Shown here in pieces: positions 40,612 to 49,419 of a stretch of DNA of 64,000 nucleotides. Each line of letters opens with the position of its first letter. Positions within the stretch are counted from its first letter, which is position 1. The notes below the pieces were generated by a model, which was not told the origin of the DNA, searched no databases, and saw nothing but the letters and a program-made list of their open reading frames with translations. Made by a program: the position numbers and the translations under genes. Location of the stretch: assembly GCF_046115505.1 (NCBI RefSeq), contig NZ_CP170736.1:744001-808000 (forward strand), read 5' to 3'. This stretch comes from Dellaglioa kimchii. GTDB taxonomy: Bacteria; Bacillota; Bacilli; Lactobacillales; Lactobacillaceae.

Positions 40612-41916
40612 TTAATCATCCTCTTTAGCCATAATTTGGTAGACACTTATTGCTTCAGAACGAATAAAATCTTTGGCTCCTTGGCGAACTTGATCTAATG
40701 TCATATTTTCAATAATTGGTGCTCTATCAAAAACAGTTGCATCATCAAATAAATCACCTTCATATTGATTTGCGATACTCTCAAGAGAGTTCATCGATTG
40801 AATGGATTGACCTAACATTTCACGTTTAGCCAATTCAAACTGTGCCTCAGCCCCTGAAAGGTACTCTGACGCGTTCCCTAAAATATGAATAATAGCATCT
40901 GACAACTTTTGAGGATCATCAGTATCACCACTAATACTTGCAAAATGGAATCCACGTTCAATTTCAAATTCATAACCAAAGGAATCATCTAATGTTCCTT
41001 CATCGTATAATTTCATATATTGGGGGGCCGTGTCACCAAATAAAAGATAAAGAAGCATATGGATTGTCTCTTTGTATTTCAAACCGTTACGGCCTTCAGG
41101 AACAATATCTAGTCCTTTTATACCAACAATTGTTTTAGCACGTTGAATGACCATCTCAGTTGCGCGATATGGCATGATGTCTGAACCATCTACTTGGATT
41201 TCTGGAACTGATCGTTTAATTGTTTCTGCTGCTTTTGGAAAATTTTTATGATTTTGATTAACTTTAATTAAATCTAAAGTTTCTTCTGGATCAACATTTC
41301 CTACGATAAATAAATTCATATTACTTGGATGATAAAATGTTTCATAACACTTATATAAATCATCTGCCGTAATTTTATCGATTGATTCAATTGTTCCAGC
41401 AATATCGCTGCTAACTGGGTGATTTGGGTAAAGGTTACCTAAAATACCAAAGTATAAACGCCAATTGGGATCGTCGTCATACATCTGAATTTCCTGCCCA
41501 ATAATTCCCTTTTCTTTTTCAACCGTTTCAGGTGTAAAATACGGATCTTGCACGAAATCTAGTAATGTTTCAATGTTTTCAGGAACATGATTAGAACTTG
41601 AAAATAAGTAACTCGTTCGTGTGAAACTTGTGAAAGCATTTGCACTAGCACCATATTCTCCAAATAAATCAAATGCATCATGATCTGCTTTTTCAAACAT
41701 CTTATGTTCTAAAAAATGTGCGATACCATCCGGTACATGAACAATATCTTCTTCACCAATTGGCACAAATACACTATCTACTGAGCCATAGTTTGTTGTG
41801 AATATACCATAAGTTTTATGAAAACCTTTACGAGGTAAGATATTTACTTTCAAGCCATTTTCTAAAGTTTCTGTATATAATATTTCGTCAAACTGCGGGT
41901 ATTCTAATGTTTTCAT
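40612..41916 (-). CDS. ymfH: M16 metallopeptidase YmfH (active subunit)
   Basis: 434 aa, pitrilysin/insulinase family. The inverted zinc motif is present as HFLEH (about 68-72), with Glu downstream (EKEKGIIGQEIQMYDD). It pairs with ymfF, which lacks the motif, to give a two-subunit M16B peptidase. Those genes are linked to EF-P modification. The ATG overlaps the ymfF stop codon by 1 nt. Confidence 0.92.
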   Translation of the reverse strand: MKTLEYPQFDEILYTETLENGLKVNILPRKGFHKTYGIFTTNYGSVDSVFVPIGEEDIVHVPDGIAHFLEHKMFEKADHDAFDLFGEYGASANAFTSFTRTSYLFSSSNHVPENIETLLDFVQDPYFTPETVEKEKGIIGQEIQMYDDDPNWRLYFGILGNLYPNHPVSSDIAGTIESIDKITADDLYKCYETFYHPSNMNLFIVGNVDPEETLDLIKVNQNHKNFPKAAETIKRSVPEIQVDGSDIMPYRATEMVIQRAKTIVGIKGLDIVPEGRNGLKYKETIHMLLYLLFGDTAPQYMKLYDEGTLDDSFGYEFEIERGFHFASISGDTDDPQKLSDAIIHILGNASEYLSGAEAQFELAKREMLGQSIQSMNSLESIANQYEGDLFDDATVFDRAPIIENMTLDQVRQGAKDFIRSEAISVYQIMAKEDD

Positions 41917-43169
41917 TAATTAATTTCCCCATTCAAAAAGAAGATTGCTTGTAATTTAACATTATGAGCGATAGCTTGAACGGCAGCTTTATCAACGCTA
42001 TTAATGCCGTCTATCCACTCTGTTGCACTAACTTCTGTGCTTGTTAATTGATCAATCATTGATTGATTAATTAACGCCATTTGTGAGTCAAGACTACTTT
42101 GATATTGGTTAATCATTGTCATTTTTGTTTTATTTAATAGTTCATCACTAATGTCACCGGCGATAATATCATCTAATTGTTGTTGAACAATTTCGATAAC
42201 TTTATCTTTATTTTGTGGCTCAATTCCTGTTTGTACAGTTAAAATACCTCTAAATGTATCTAATGAGCTACTTGCATAATAAGCCAAACTAGCTTTCTCA
42301 CGGACATTTACAAATAACTTAGCAAGTGGTGAACCACCAAAAACGCCATTAAAAATAAGACCCGCATAGTACCCATTTTCTCTGTAATAAACTGGCAACT
42401 GATACGCCATGTTTAATTTACCCTGAGTTACTGCTTGCGTTTCTGTCTTAGTCACAACTTCTTTAATATCTTGATCATAGAATATAGGTTTCATTTTAAA
42501 ATCTCGAGGTTTAAAAGGCAACGTTTTAACAATAGTTTCAGTCTCTAATTCATCTAATTCACCAAGTACAAAAATGTCTACACGATTAGTTGCAAGCATT
42601 TGTTTGTAGTAATCAAATAAGCTAGTTGCAGTTATCTTTTCGATATCTTCTACAGTCCCATAACTAGGAATAGCCTGATCATTTTGAAAATAAAGTTTCT
42701 GTAATTCTAATCCTGCGTATGATTGTTTATCATCACTGATACTTCTGATAGACATCATCAAATTTTCTTTTTGACGCTTAAATGTTTCTTCGTCAAAATG
42801 GCCATCAGTCACGTTCGGATTAAAAATAATTTCTTTGATAAAATCAACTATTTTTTTAAAACTTTCTGTTTTATGTTCTAAGAATTTATCGTTTACACCA
42901 TTTAAAATTAAACTTATTAAGTGAAAATTTCCTTTTTTACTAACAGTGATACCAAAACTTGCACCATAAAGTTCTGATAATTTTTCGGCTAATTTTTGTT
43001 GAGATGGATATTCTGCACTACTAATTTCTAATAAGTTAGCTAATAGCATACGTTCTGCAGATTCTTTTCCGGTTAAAGGTGCTATAAAATTAATAACGAT
43101 TCTATTCGTTTTAAATTGACTATTTTCAATAACAGTTAAGTTGACACCTGTTTCTAATTGTTTACGCAC
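41916..43169 (-). CDS. ymfF: M16-like protein YmfF (inactive partner subunit)
   Basis: 417 aa. Overall M16 fold, including EKASLAYYASSSLDTFRG in the C-terminal half, which resembles the R/Y pair that anchors substrate in this family. The HxxEH zinc motif is absent in the N-terminal domain (LLEISSAEYPSQQKLAE), so it should be non-catalytic, as usual for the partner in M16B pairs. Start ATG follows AAAGGAGG, and it is the first gene of ymfF-ymfH-ymfI. Confidence 0.9.
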   Translation of the reverse strand: MRKQLETGVNLTVIENSQFKTNRIVINFIAPLTGKESAERMLLANLLEISSAEYPSQQKLAEKLSELYGASFGITVSKKGNFHLISLILNGVNDKFLEHKTESFKKIVDFIKEIIFNPNVTDGHFDEETFKRQKENLMMSIRSISDDKQSYAGLELQKLYFQNDQAIPSYGTVEDIEKITATSLFDYYKQMLATNRVDIFVLGELDELETETIVKTLPFKPRDFKMKPIFYDQDIKEVVTKTETQAVTQGKLNMAYQLPVYYRENGYYAGLIFNGVFGGSPLAKLFVNVREKASLAYYASSSLDTFRGILTVQTGIEPQNKDKVIEIVQQQLDDIIAGDISDELLNKTKMTMINQYQSSLDSQMALINQSMIDQLTSTEVSATEWIDGINSVDKAAVQAIAHNVKLQAIFFLNGEIN

Positions 43170-43269
43170 GAAAATGTGCCTCCTTTTAAATCGGATGTTC
43201 TTTTACCATGATAATTGAAAGACTAGTGAAACACAAATTTAATTGTTTCGTAATCTGTTTAGGCTAAAC

Positions 43270-43305
43270 AAAAAAACTGAAAGCCCTAATTAGGACCATC
43301 AGTTT
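43270..43305 (-). terminator. Terminator overlapping the end of ftsK
   Basis: AAACTGA pairs with TCAGTTT (43305-43299, 43280-43274) with a second self-complementary CCTAATTAGG inside; T run on the minus strand to 43270. It includes the ftsK stop codon. Confidence 0.8.
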
Positions 43306-45562
43306 CTTCATTTATCAACACTTTGCGAGGTTTACTTCCCTCTGGCGGTCCAACGATTCCTTTTGCTTCCATTTCATCAACAATCCTAGCAGCTCGATTA
43401 TAGCCAATCCTAAATCGTCTCTGTAACATGGATACACTGCAAGATTGTTCATGAGTCACTAATTTAACAGCATCATCAAATAATTCGTCTTCTGAATCAG
43501 ATGATGATCCTTGGTTAGCTGTTTCTTCATCTGTCACAATCATTGTTTCATCATATTGCGGTTCTTGCTGATTTTTAATAAACGAAATAACACTTTCAAC
43601 ATCTTTATCGGAAATATAAGCATCTTGTACACGAATAGGTTTGTTTAGCCCCATTGGTAGGAACAACATATCCCCACGACCTAAAAGTTTTTCAGCACCA
43701 TTACTATCGATAATTGTTCTCGAATCAATCCCACTGGAAACAGCAAAAGCCATACGTGATGGTACGTTAGCTTTAATCAATCCTGTGATAACATCAACAG
43801 ATGGTCGTTGCGTTGCCAAAATCATATGGATTCCAGCTGCTCGAGCCATTTGTGCTAAACGAATAATCGCATCTTCAACCTCATTCGAGGCTACCATCAT
43901 TAAATCTGCCAATTCATCAACAATAACAACAATATAAGGTAGCGTTGCTCTTTTTTGCCCATCATCTGCGTTTTCTTGCATAATCATTTGATTATATCCA
44001 GAAATATTACGTTGACTGGCATCTGCAAACAATTCATAACGTCGCTCCATTTCTGAAACAACTTTATGCAAAGCCCGTGATGCTTTTTTAGGATTTGTGA
44101 CAACTGGCGTTAATAGATGTGGAATACCATTATAGACACCTAACTCCACTTTCTTAGGATCAATCAACATAAACTTAACCTGATTTGGTTTCGTATTCAT
44201 CAATAAACTTGTGATAATGCCATTAATTGCAACAGACTTACCACTACCAGTTGAGCCAGCAATCAATAAATGCGGCATCGTTGTTAAATCTGCTGTTACC
44301 AATTGGCCTGAAACATCGCGACCTAAAGGAACTTCTAGAATTTTATCTGGTGTTGGATTCTTTTGTTGAGATTCAATTACATCCCTGAATGAAACCATTG
44401 ATACTTTAGAATTTGGCACTTCAATCCCAATGAGTGACTTTCCAGGAATTGGTGCTTCAATTCGAATATCTTTGGCAGCAAGTGCTAAAGCTAAATCATC
44501 CGCAAGATTAACAATTTTACTAACTTTAACACCAATTGCCGGATGTAATTCATATTCAGTAACAGATGGTCCTAAACTCACACTTTTAATTTCAACATCA
44601 ACACCAAAGCTTTCGAATGTTTGCTTCAATATTTTTGTATTTTTTTCAATTGTTTTATATTCACCACTTTGGTCTTCTTTTGGAATCTTTGTAAGTAATG
44701 TAACTGGTGGTAATTGGTAATCTTCATTATCATCAGCCACTGCACTTGATAGTATCTCAGGCTCATCTTCTGGATCTAATTCTAAATCCGGTTCTTGTTG
44801 CGTAATGATGGGTGGTTCATCATCTGTCACTTCTCGTTCAGTTTTTATTTCCTTTTCTTCAGTTCTATGGTCAATTACTGGTTTTAATTCTTCTTCATCT
44901 TGTTCTACTTTATTTTCTTGTCTTTCTTCTTTGAAACTATCTATTGCTACTTTTATTCGGCGAAAACCTTCTCTTGTCCAAGCAATAATTACGTTTAGAT
45001 AGCGTTGAACAGTATACATAACTTCTGAAAAAGAGAGATCAAAAAAAATAAATAATCCGGCTAAAATAAAAAGTACACTAACGATATAGGTACCTGCTTG
45101 TGAAACTAAGAAGTGCGACAATTGATATAAGCTTGCCCCAATCATCCCACCGCCAACTGTTGAACTAACTGCAGATTGTCGAAAATCGGAAACAAGTGTC
45201 TGCCATGTATATTGAATAAATTGGCTATGCACTGATGAGTGCCCAACGAACCAGGCTTCAAGAAAGACTAATACACCAACATATAAAATAACGGATCCCC
45301 AATTAATTCTTTTCTTAACTTTGGGCTCTTTACCCATAATCATTAAATAACTTCCATATACACCGAGAATTAATAATGCGAATTGATATGTATTACCAAC
45401 AAACAAACGGAAAACGTTAGCAAATAAAGTACCCAAATATCCCAATGCTAACACACCAAATATTCCAAACAATAAAAATATCACACCAATTATATTTTTA
45501 GAAAATTTGTATTGAACTGTTTTTTTTGTCGTTCTTTTTTTTCTTTTCTTTTTTTGAGCCAA
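43286..45562 (-). CDS. ftsK: DNA translocase FtsK/SpoIIIE
   Basis: 758 aa. A basic N-terminus (KKKRKKRTTKK) and four membrane segments (about 24-180) are followed by an acidic linker (about 230-290). The RecA-like motor has Walker A GSTGSGKSVAIN (about 428) and ILATQRPSVDVITG. The C-terminal gamma winged helix (QRRFRIGYNRAARIVDEMEAKG) reads KOPS-like sequences. Start codon is TTG at 45562, 7 nt after GGAGG. It pumps chromosomal DNA through the division septum. Confidence 0.96.
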   Translation of the reverse strand: MAQKKKRKKRTTKKTVQYKFSKNIIGVIFLLFGIFGVLALGYLGTLFANVFRLFVGNTYQFALLILGVYGSYLMIMGKEPKVKKRINWGSVILYVGVLVFLEAWFVGHSSVHSQFIQYTWQTLVSDFRQSAVSSTVGGGMIGASLYQLSHFLVSQAGTYIVSVLFILAGLFIFFDLSFSEVMYTVQRYLNVIIAWTREGFRRIKVAIDSFKEERQENKVEQDEEELKPVIDHRTEEKEIKTEREVTDDEPPIITQQEPDLELDPEDEPEILSSAVADDNEDYQLPPVTLLTKIPKEDQSGEYKTIEKNTKILKQTFESFGVDVEIKSVSLGPSVTEYELHPAIGVKVSKIVNLADDLALALAAKDIRIEAPIPGKSLIGIEVPNSKVSMVSFRDVIESQQKNPTPDKILEVPLGRDVSGQLVTADLTTMPHLLIAGSTGSGKSVAINGIITSLLMNTKPNQVKFMLIDPKKVELGVYNGIPHLLTPVVTNPKKASRALHKVVSEMERRYELFADASQRNISGYNQMIMQENADDGQKRATLPYIVVIVDELADLMMVASNEVEDAIIRLAQMARAAGIHMILATQRPSVDVITGLIKANVPSRMAFAVSSGIDSRTIIDSNGAEKLLGRGDMLFLPMGLNKPIRVQDAYISDKDVESVISFIKNQQEPQYDETMIVTDEETANQGSSSDSEDELFDDAVKLVTHEQSCSVSMLQRRFRIGYNRAARIVDEMEAKGIVGPPEGSKPRKVLINEETDGPN

Positions 45563-45645
45563 AACAGTTCCTCCTTCTGTTAAAATAGATACTCAATTAT
45601 ACCATATCTTAATTACCTTCCGTATCACTGTCTACTCATTTCCAC

Positions 45646-45687
45646 AAAAAGAGAGTTAATAACAAAATTGTTATTAACTCTCTTTTT
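45646..45687. terminator. Terminator between the DUF1033 gene and ftsK
   Basis: An 18-bp perfect stem (45646-45663 and 45670-45687), loop AAAATT, with A and T runs on either side. It ends inside the DUF1033 coding end and lies upstream of ftsK. Confidence 0.9.
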
Positions 45688-45979
45688 TGACTGTAATTTC
45701 TTTACCATCTTTAACTAACAGTAACCCTTGATATAACTGTAAATCATCACCACAATCTGAACAATAATCCATTTGTTCCTCATTCCAAAATGCTGTCAAA
45801 AATTGACGTTTGCTTTTTTGATGACTAAATTCAGTTGTAAATGCATTAGATTGTTCCTCAAAAAAAGCCACTGCTTCATCCATTGAATCAAAATCAACTG
45901 TTTTTTGAATATGACTTTTCCAATCATCAAAAAACCACCATGGTTCATCGAATCCAAACATTGTTATTACTTGAAACAA
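45674..45979 (-). CDS. DUF1033 family protein
   Basis: 101 aa. The opening (FQVITMFGFDEPWWFFDDW) and WNEEQMDYCSDCGDDLQLYQG near the C-terminus match the DUF1033 family of lactic acid bacteria. The CxxC pair (C83-x-x-C86) could bind metal or be redox-active. Function unknown. It is a monocistronic unit between ftsK and trmL. Confidence 0.85.
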   Translation of the reverse strand: MFQVITMFGFDEPWWFFDDWKSHIQKTVDFDSMDEAVAFFEEQSNAFTTEFSHQKSKRQFLTAFWNEEQMDYCSDCGDDLQLYQGLLLVKDGKEITVKKES

Positions 45980-46098
45980 GTTAGCTCACACCTTCCATTT
46001 TATAAAATAACTGTTTATCATAAATTCCGGTTTATTTCTTAACCCGAAGCAAGTATAACCCATTTATGAATTTCTAGTCTATAAAATGCTCAAGCTAC

Positions 46099-46611
46099 TT
46101 ATTTTAGCTTATCATTTTCATATGTGTGTGTTTTATCTAGATTTAAAAAATCTTGTTGTCTAAGTGTTTCATAAATTACAATAGCAGCTGAATTAGATAA
46201 GTTTAAGGCGCGAATGTGCGTATCATCTTGTGGAATTCGAATTGCTTTCTCTTCATTTTGGCGCATAAAGTTTTCAGGAAGACCCGTTGTCTCTTTACCA
46301 AATAAGAAGTAATAGTCCTTATTCACATCAGAATAATCTACTTGTGAATAAGTTTGCGGTGCAAATTTTGAAACCAAAAAAAGTTGTTTCTGATCTGGAA
46401 TAGATGCTAAAAAATCTTGTAAATTTTTATGATACGTAATTTTTACTTTATCCCAATAGTCTAGTCCAGCACGTTTTAAATATTTATCGTCTGTTGAAAA
46501 TCCTAATGGTTCGATTAAATGTAGCTCAGTATCCGTTCCAGCACAAGTTCTGGCAATATTACCTGTATTAGCAGGCATAAGTGGTTCAAATAATGCAATA
46601 TGATTCGTCAA
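46099..46611 (-). CDS. trmL: tRNA (cytidine/uridine-34-2'-O)-methyltransferase TrmL
   Basis: 170 aa SPOUT methyltransferase. Knot motifs are NTGNIARTCAGTDTELHLIEPLGF at the start, LFGKETTGLP (about 98-107) and IPQDDTHIRALNLSNSAAIVIYE, where the conserved Asn-Leu-Ser-Asn forms the SAM loop. It methylates the wobble ribose of tRNA-Leu. Start codon is TTG at 46611 (MTNHIALFEP), 7 nt after AAAGGATG. A structured leader with its own promoter and terminator precedes it, so expression is probably set by attenuation. Confidence 0.93.
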   Translation of the reverse strand: MTNHIALFEPLMPANTGNIARTCAGTDTELHLIEPLGFSTDDKYLKRAGLDYWDKVKITYHKNLQDFLASIPDQKQLFLVSKFAPQTYSQVDYSDVNKDYYFLFGKETTGLPENFMRQNEEKAIRIPQDDTHIRALNLSNSAAIVIYETLRQQDFLNLDKTHTYENDKLK

Positions 46612-46653
46612 AAATTAACATCCTTTCAAAAAATCGTTATTATTTTAGGCAAC

Positions 46654-46760
46654 AAAAAAACGCATCATTTCGGTGTGGGCACGGCGAAAAGATACGTTAA
46701 TGAAGATCAATTTCCAGAAGCTGACAACATCGTCGACAGTCTCTAAACAACCGAATTCGT
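46654..46760 (-). ncRNA. Structured leader upstream of trmL, candidate 23S-methyl RNA motif
   Basis: About 105 nt. Minus-strand hairpin 1 pairs TTTAGAGACTG (46747-46737) with CAGCTTCTGGAA (46723-46712), loop of 13 nt. Hairpin 2 pairs AACGTATCTTTTCG (lying at 46698-46685) with CGAAATGATGCGTT (46672-46659), followed by TTTTTTT: an intrinsic terminator. Rfam's 23S-methyl motif of Lactobacillales has the same plan: two hairpins, the second a terminator, before genes annotated as rRNA methyltransferase. The match is from memory of architecture, not from a covariance search. It sits before trmL and after rlmA. Confidence 0.6.
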
Positions 46761-46766
46761 ATACTC

Positions 46767-46795
46767 ATAATACCACAGCAATTTATTCGTTACAA
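46767..46795 (-). promoter_or_regulatory. Promoter of the trmL leader, overlapping the rlmA stop codon
   Basis: TTGTAA (46795-46790), 17-bp spacer, TATTAT (46772-46767), with TGG just before the -10. The TAA of the -35 is the stop codon of rlmA. Confidence 0.8.
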
Positions 46796-47662
46796 CACTG
46801 ATTCTAACTTATTTTTACGATATTTTAATAGCGTAACATCAACTGTAATTTTAGTTAAGGGTTGTTCTTTAGCTTTAGCCTGATTATCTGTTGTAGCCCC
46901 CCAATGTAAAGGGGTCATTTCGAGTAAGGCGGGAAATAAGCCTTCTGGAATATCAAATTGATAACTAATTGTAATTTGTTCAGAATCAGGATAATTTTCT
47001 TTAAACAGATTTAAAACCTTTTCATTACTATAACTCCTATTATGACTCTCTTCATTATATAAAAGTTCACGTAATTCAACTAGATAATTTGAATTTGGAA
47101 TGATTTTTAATAACTGCCCGCTATCCTTTAATACTCGATCAAATTCTGCATAAGCAGAAGGTGAAAAAATGTCAATAATTGTTGAAAATGACTTATTATT
47201 AAACGGTAGCTTAGCCAAATCAGCAATACAATAAAAAGCATCTGTCTCTTGTTGTGTCGCATAATTGATTGCATCTTTTGAAATATCAAATCCAACATAA
47301 GTATCATTAGTATTTTGACGTATTATTTCAATATCGTGAAGTGGCGTTCCCTCCCCACAACCTACATCCATAATTGTTTCTTCTTCATCAGAAAGCTGCT
47401 CAATAATTTTATCCGTAATCGGTTTAAACAAGCCTGCCTGTAATAACTGTCTCCTTGCTAACCACATATCCAATTCATAATCACTTTTAACGCCATGATT
47501 CAAGAAAAAAAGAGTCCCCTTTTTTGATAAATCTATCTGATGATTTTCAGGACAAAACATCGTCTGCCCTTCAACCTTAATATAGGGTTTTAAGCAAACA
47601 GGGCATCTAAATAAATCGATTTTATTTTTTAAAAATGCGGCACTTTTCTCAATTTTTTTCAA
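46790..47662 (-). CDS. rlmA: 23S rRNA (guanine-N1)-methyltransferase RlmA
   Basis: 290 aa. An N-terminal zinc ribbon with CPVCLKPY and CPENH (about 20-40) is followed by the Rossmann methyltransferase core (IMDVGCGEGTPLHDIE, about 95-110). In Gram-positives the RlmA(II) enzyme methylates G748 and affects tylosin susceptibility; in Gram-negatives RlmA(I) acts on G745. I cannot decide the position from sequence alone. TTG at 47662 is the start, with AGAAGGAATAAG upstream. Confidence 0.9.
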   Translation of the reverse strand: MKKIEKSAAFLKNKIDLFRCPVCLKPYIKVEGQTMFCPENHQIDLSKKGTLFFLNHGVKSDYELDMWLARRQLLQAGLFKPITDKIIEQLSDEEETIMDVGCGEGTPLHDIEIIRQNTNDTYVGFDISKDAINYATQQETDAFYCIADLAKLPFNNKSFSTIIDIFSPSAYAEFDRVLKDSGQLLKIIPNSNYLVELRELLYNEESHNRSYSNEKVLNLFKENYPDSEQITISYQFDIPEGLFPALLEMTPLHWGATTDNQAKAKEQPLTKITVDVTLLKYRKNKLESVL

Positions 47663-47708
47663 TTTACACTTATTCCTTCTTATCGTTTATTTTACATTCA
47701 GTAGTTAT

Positions 47709-48212
47709 TTATTTTTCAATGTTAATATAATGACCCTTAACCAATTTAACAAGTTCCTCACGTTTTACGCCAACAGATCGACCAACTTTGCCAGCTGAAA
47801 CCCAAATTTTATCGAACTCTTGGATTCGTTCATCAAAATAAATCGGAAATCCTTTTCGAACATTAATTCCAATTGGTGTATTTGCACCGTGAACATAACC
47901 AGTAATATTAATTAAATTTTTATTATCTGCTAAATGTAATTGTTTTTCATTTAATTCACGTGCTACTAATTTTAAATCAATTTCAAAAGTAATTGGCAGA
48001 CAAACAACTACGTAATCTCTGTCACCATTACTTCCCTGCAAAACAATTGTTTTTAAAATACTTCTTTCATCCGTTCCTAGTTCTTTTGCTTCTTTGCTTG
48101 AATCCATTTGTCGACCACCTACAAAATCGAAAGTATAACTCTCAAATTCAATATGATTTTGGTCTAAAATGCGTTCATCATTTGTTTTTTTTACTTTTTC
48201 TTTTTTTGCGAT
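47709..48212 (-). CDS. ybaK: Cys-tRNA(Pro) deacylase-like YbaK/EbsC protein; start codon unusual
   Basis: YbaK domain of about 160 aa. KKTNDERILDQNHIEFESYTFD, LKTIVLQ, VVCLP, DKNLINITGYVHGANTPIGI and KIWVSAGKVGRSVGVKREELVKLV are typical. Such proteins deacylate Cys-tRNA-Pro. TTG at 48227 and GTG at 48221 precede or overlap the ribosome site GGGAGTGAT (48225-48217). With a gap of 8 nt from GGGAG the start falls on ATC at 48210-48212 (then AKKEKVKK). The first in-frame ATG is at about residue 41 and would cut the fold. Operon partners: rlmA downstream, 47 bp away. Confidence 0.85.
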   Translation of the reverse strand: MAKKEKVKKTNDERILDQNHIEFESYTFDFVGGRQMDSSKEAKELGTDERSILKTIVLQGSNGDRDYVVVCLPITFEIDLKLVARELNEKQLHLADNKNLINITGYVHGANTPIGINVRKGFPIYFDERIQEFDKIWVSAGKVGRSVGVKREELVKLVKGHYINIEK

Positions 48213-48296
48213 AATAATCACTCCCAAAATAATTATAGCACGACGTCTATCCCTTCACGTATTCTTATTTAATTTTCGATTTATTTTAAAAATCAG

Positions 48297-48346
48297 TTGA
48301 CTAAATTCACTAAATAGCGTAAATTATCAGTTGGTTACTGATAATT
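48297..48346 (+). promoter_or_regulatory. guaC promoter with overlapping 10-bp inverted repeat
   Basis: TTGACT (48297-48302), 17-bp spacer, TAAATT (48320-48325). AATTATCAGT and ACTGATAATT (48322-48331, 48337-48346) form an inverted repeat over the start point; ATCAGTTG also occurs at 48292-48299. Confidence 0.55.
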
Positions 48347-48397
48347 ATTTAATAAATACTAAAAATAGTTCGTGTTTAAAAGAAATGGGGAAATATT

Positions 48398-49375
48398 ATG
48401 CCAGTTTTTGATTATGAAGATATTCAGCTCGTCCCTAATAAATGTATTGTAAATAGCCGTTCCGAAGTCGATACATCTATTCAATTTGGCCCTCGCCGTT
48501 TTAAACTACCCGTTGTACCTGCGAATATGCAGACAATTATCGATGAACCGTTAGCAGAATGGCTTGCATCAAATGACTATTTCTACGTCATGCACCGTTT
48601 CGATGAAGAGAGTCGCTTACCTTTCGTCAAAAAAATGCATGTAAAAGGCTTGTTTGCTTCTATTAGTGTTGGCGTTAAACCGCGTGAATGGGCATTAATT
48701 GAAGAACTTGCCGATGCTGATTTAATTCCAGAATATATAACAATTGATGTGGCGCATGGCCACGCACAAAGTGTCATTGATTTAATTCATCATATTAAAA
48801 AATGGTTACCAGAGTCATTTCTAATTGCCGGAAATGTTGGCACACCTGAAGGCGTTAGAGAACTAGAAAATGCCGGTGCAGATGCAACTAAGGTTGGTAT
48901 TGGGCCAGGGAAAGTTTGCATCACTAAAATTAAAACTGGATTTGGTACTGGTGGATGGCAATTAGCTGCTCTTAGATTATGTTCTAAAGCAGCAAGTAAA
49001 CCCATTATCACTGATGGTGGTATAAGGACTCATGGTGATATTGCTAAGTCAGTCAGATTTGGGGCATCAATGTGTATGATTGGATCACTCTTTGCTGGTC
49101 ACAAACAAAGTCCTGGTGATTTAATTGAAAAAGATGGTAATCTATTTAAAAGTTATTTTGGCTCCGCGTCTGAATATCAAAAAGGTAGTCACACTAATGT
49201 TGAAGGTAAAAAAATGCTCGTTCCTTTTAAAGGTGACATCCATGAGACTTTACTTGAAATGCAACAAGATTTACAATCTTCAATTTCTTATGCTGGTGGT
49301 AATTCTCTCTCTGCACTTAAAAAAGTCGATTATGTAATTGTTAAAAATTCAATTTTTAATGGTGATACGCTGTAA
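48398..49375 (+). CDS. guaC: GMP reductase
   Basis: 325 aa, the short GuaC2-type length. The catalytic loop GIGPGKVCITKIKTGFGTGG (about 166-185) with Cys, followed by ADGIRTH-type signature TDGGIRTHGDIAKSVRFGA, belongs to the IMPDH/GMPR family. Absence of CBS domains and the short length favour GMP reductase over IMP dehydrogenase. It converts GMP to IMP with NADPH. Start ATG follows GGGGAAAT. Convergent with the AI-2E permease gene. Confidence 0.94.
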   Translation: MPVFDYEDIQLVPNKCIVNSRSEVDTSIQFGPRRFKLPVVPANMQTIIDEPLAEWLASNDYFYVMHRFDEESRLPFVKKMHVKGLFASISVGVKPREWALIEELADADLIPEYITIDVAHGHAQSVIDLIHHIKKWLPESFLIAGNVGTPEGVRELENAGADATKVGIGPGKVCITKIKTGFGTGGWQLAALRLCSKAASKPIITDGGIRTHGDIAKSVRFGASMCMIGSLFAGHKQSPGDLIEKDGNLFKSYFGSASEYQKGSHTNVEGKKMLVPFKGDIHETLLEMQQDLQSSISYAGGNSLSALKKVDYVIVKNSIFNGDTL

Positions 49376-49419
49376 TCAAAAAAGTTAGACAAAATAAAAT
49401 TTGTCTAACTTTTTTGATT
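49374..49419. terminator. Bidirectional terminator between guaC and the AI-2E permease gene
   Basis: A perfect 20-bp stem (49374-49393, 49400-49419), loop ATAAAA, with A and T runs. It overlaps the ends of both genes. Confidence 0.92.

Noticed and set aside
48222..48300. Purine riboswitch before guaC
   Set aside because: No conserved purine-aptamer sequence elements and a plain promoter lies there instead.
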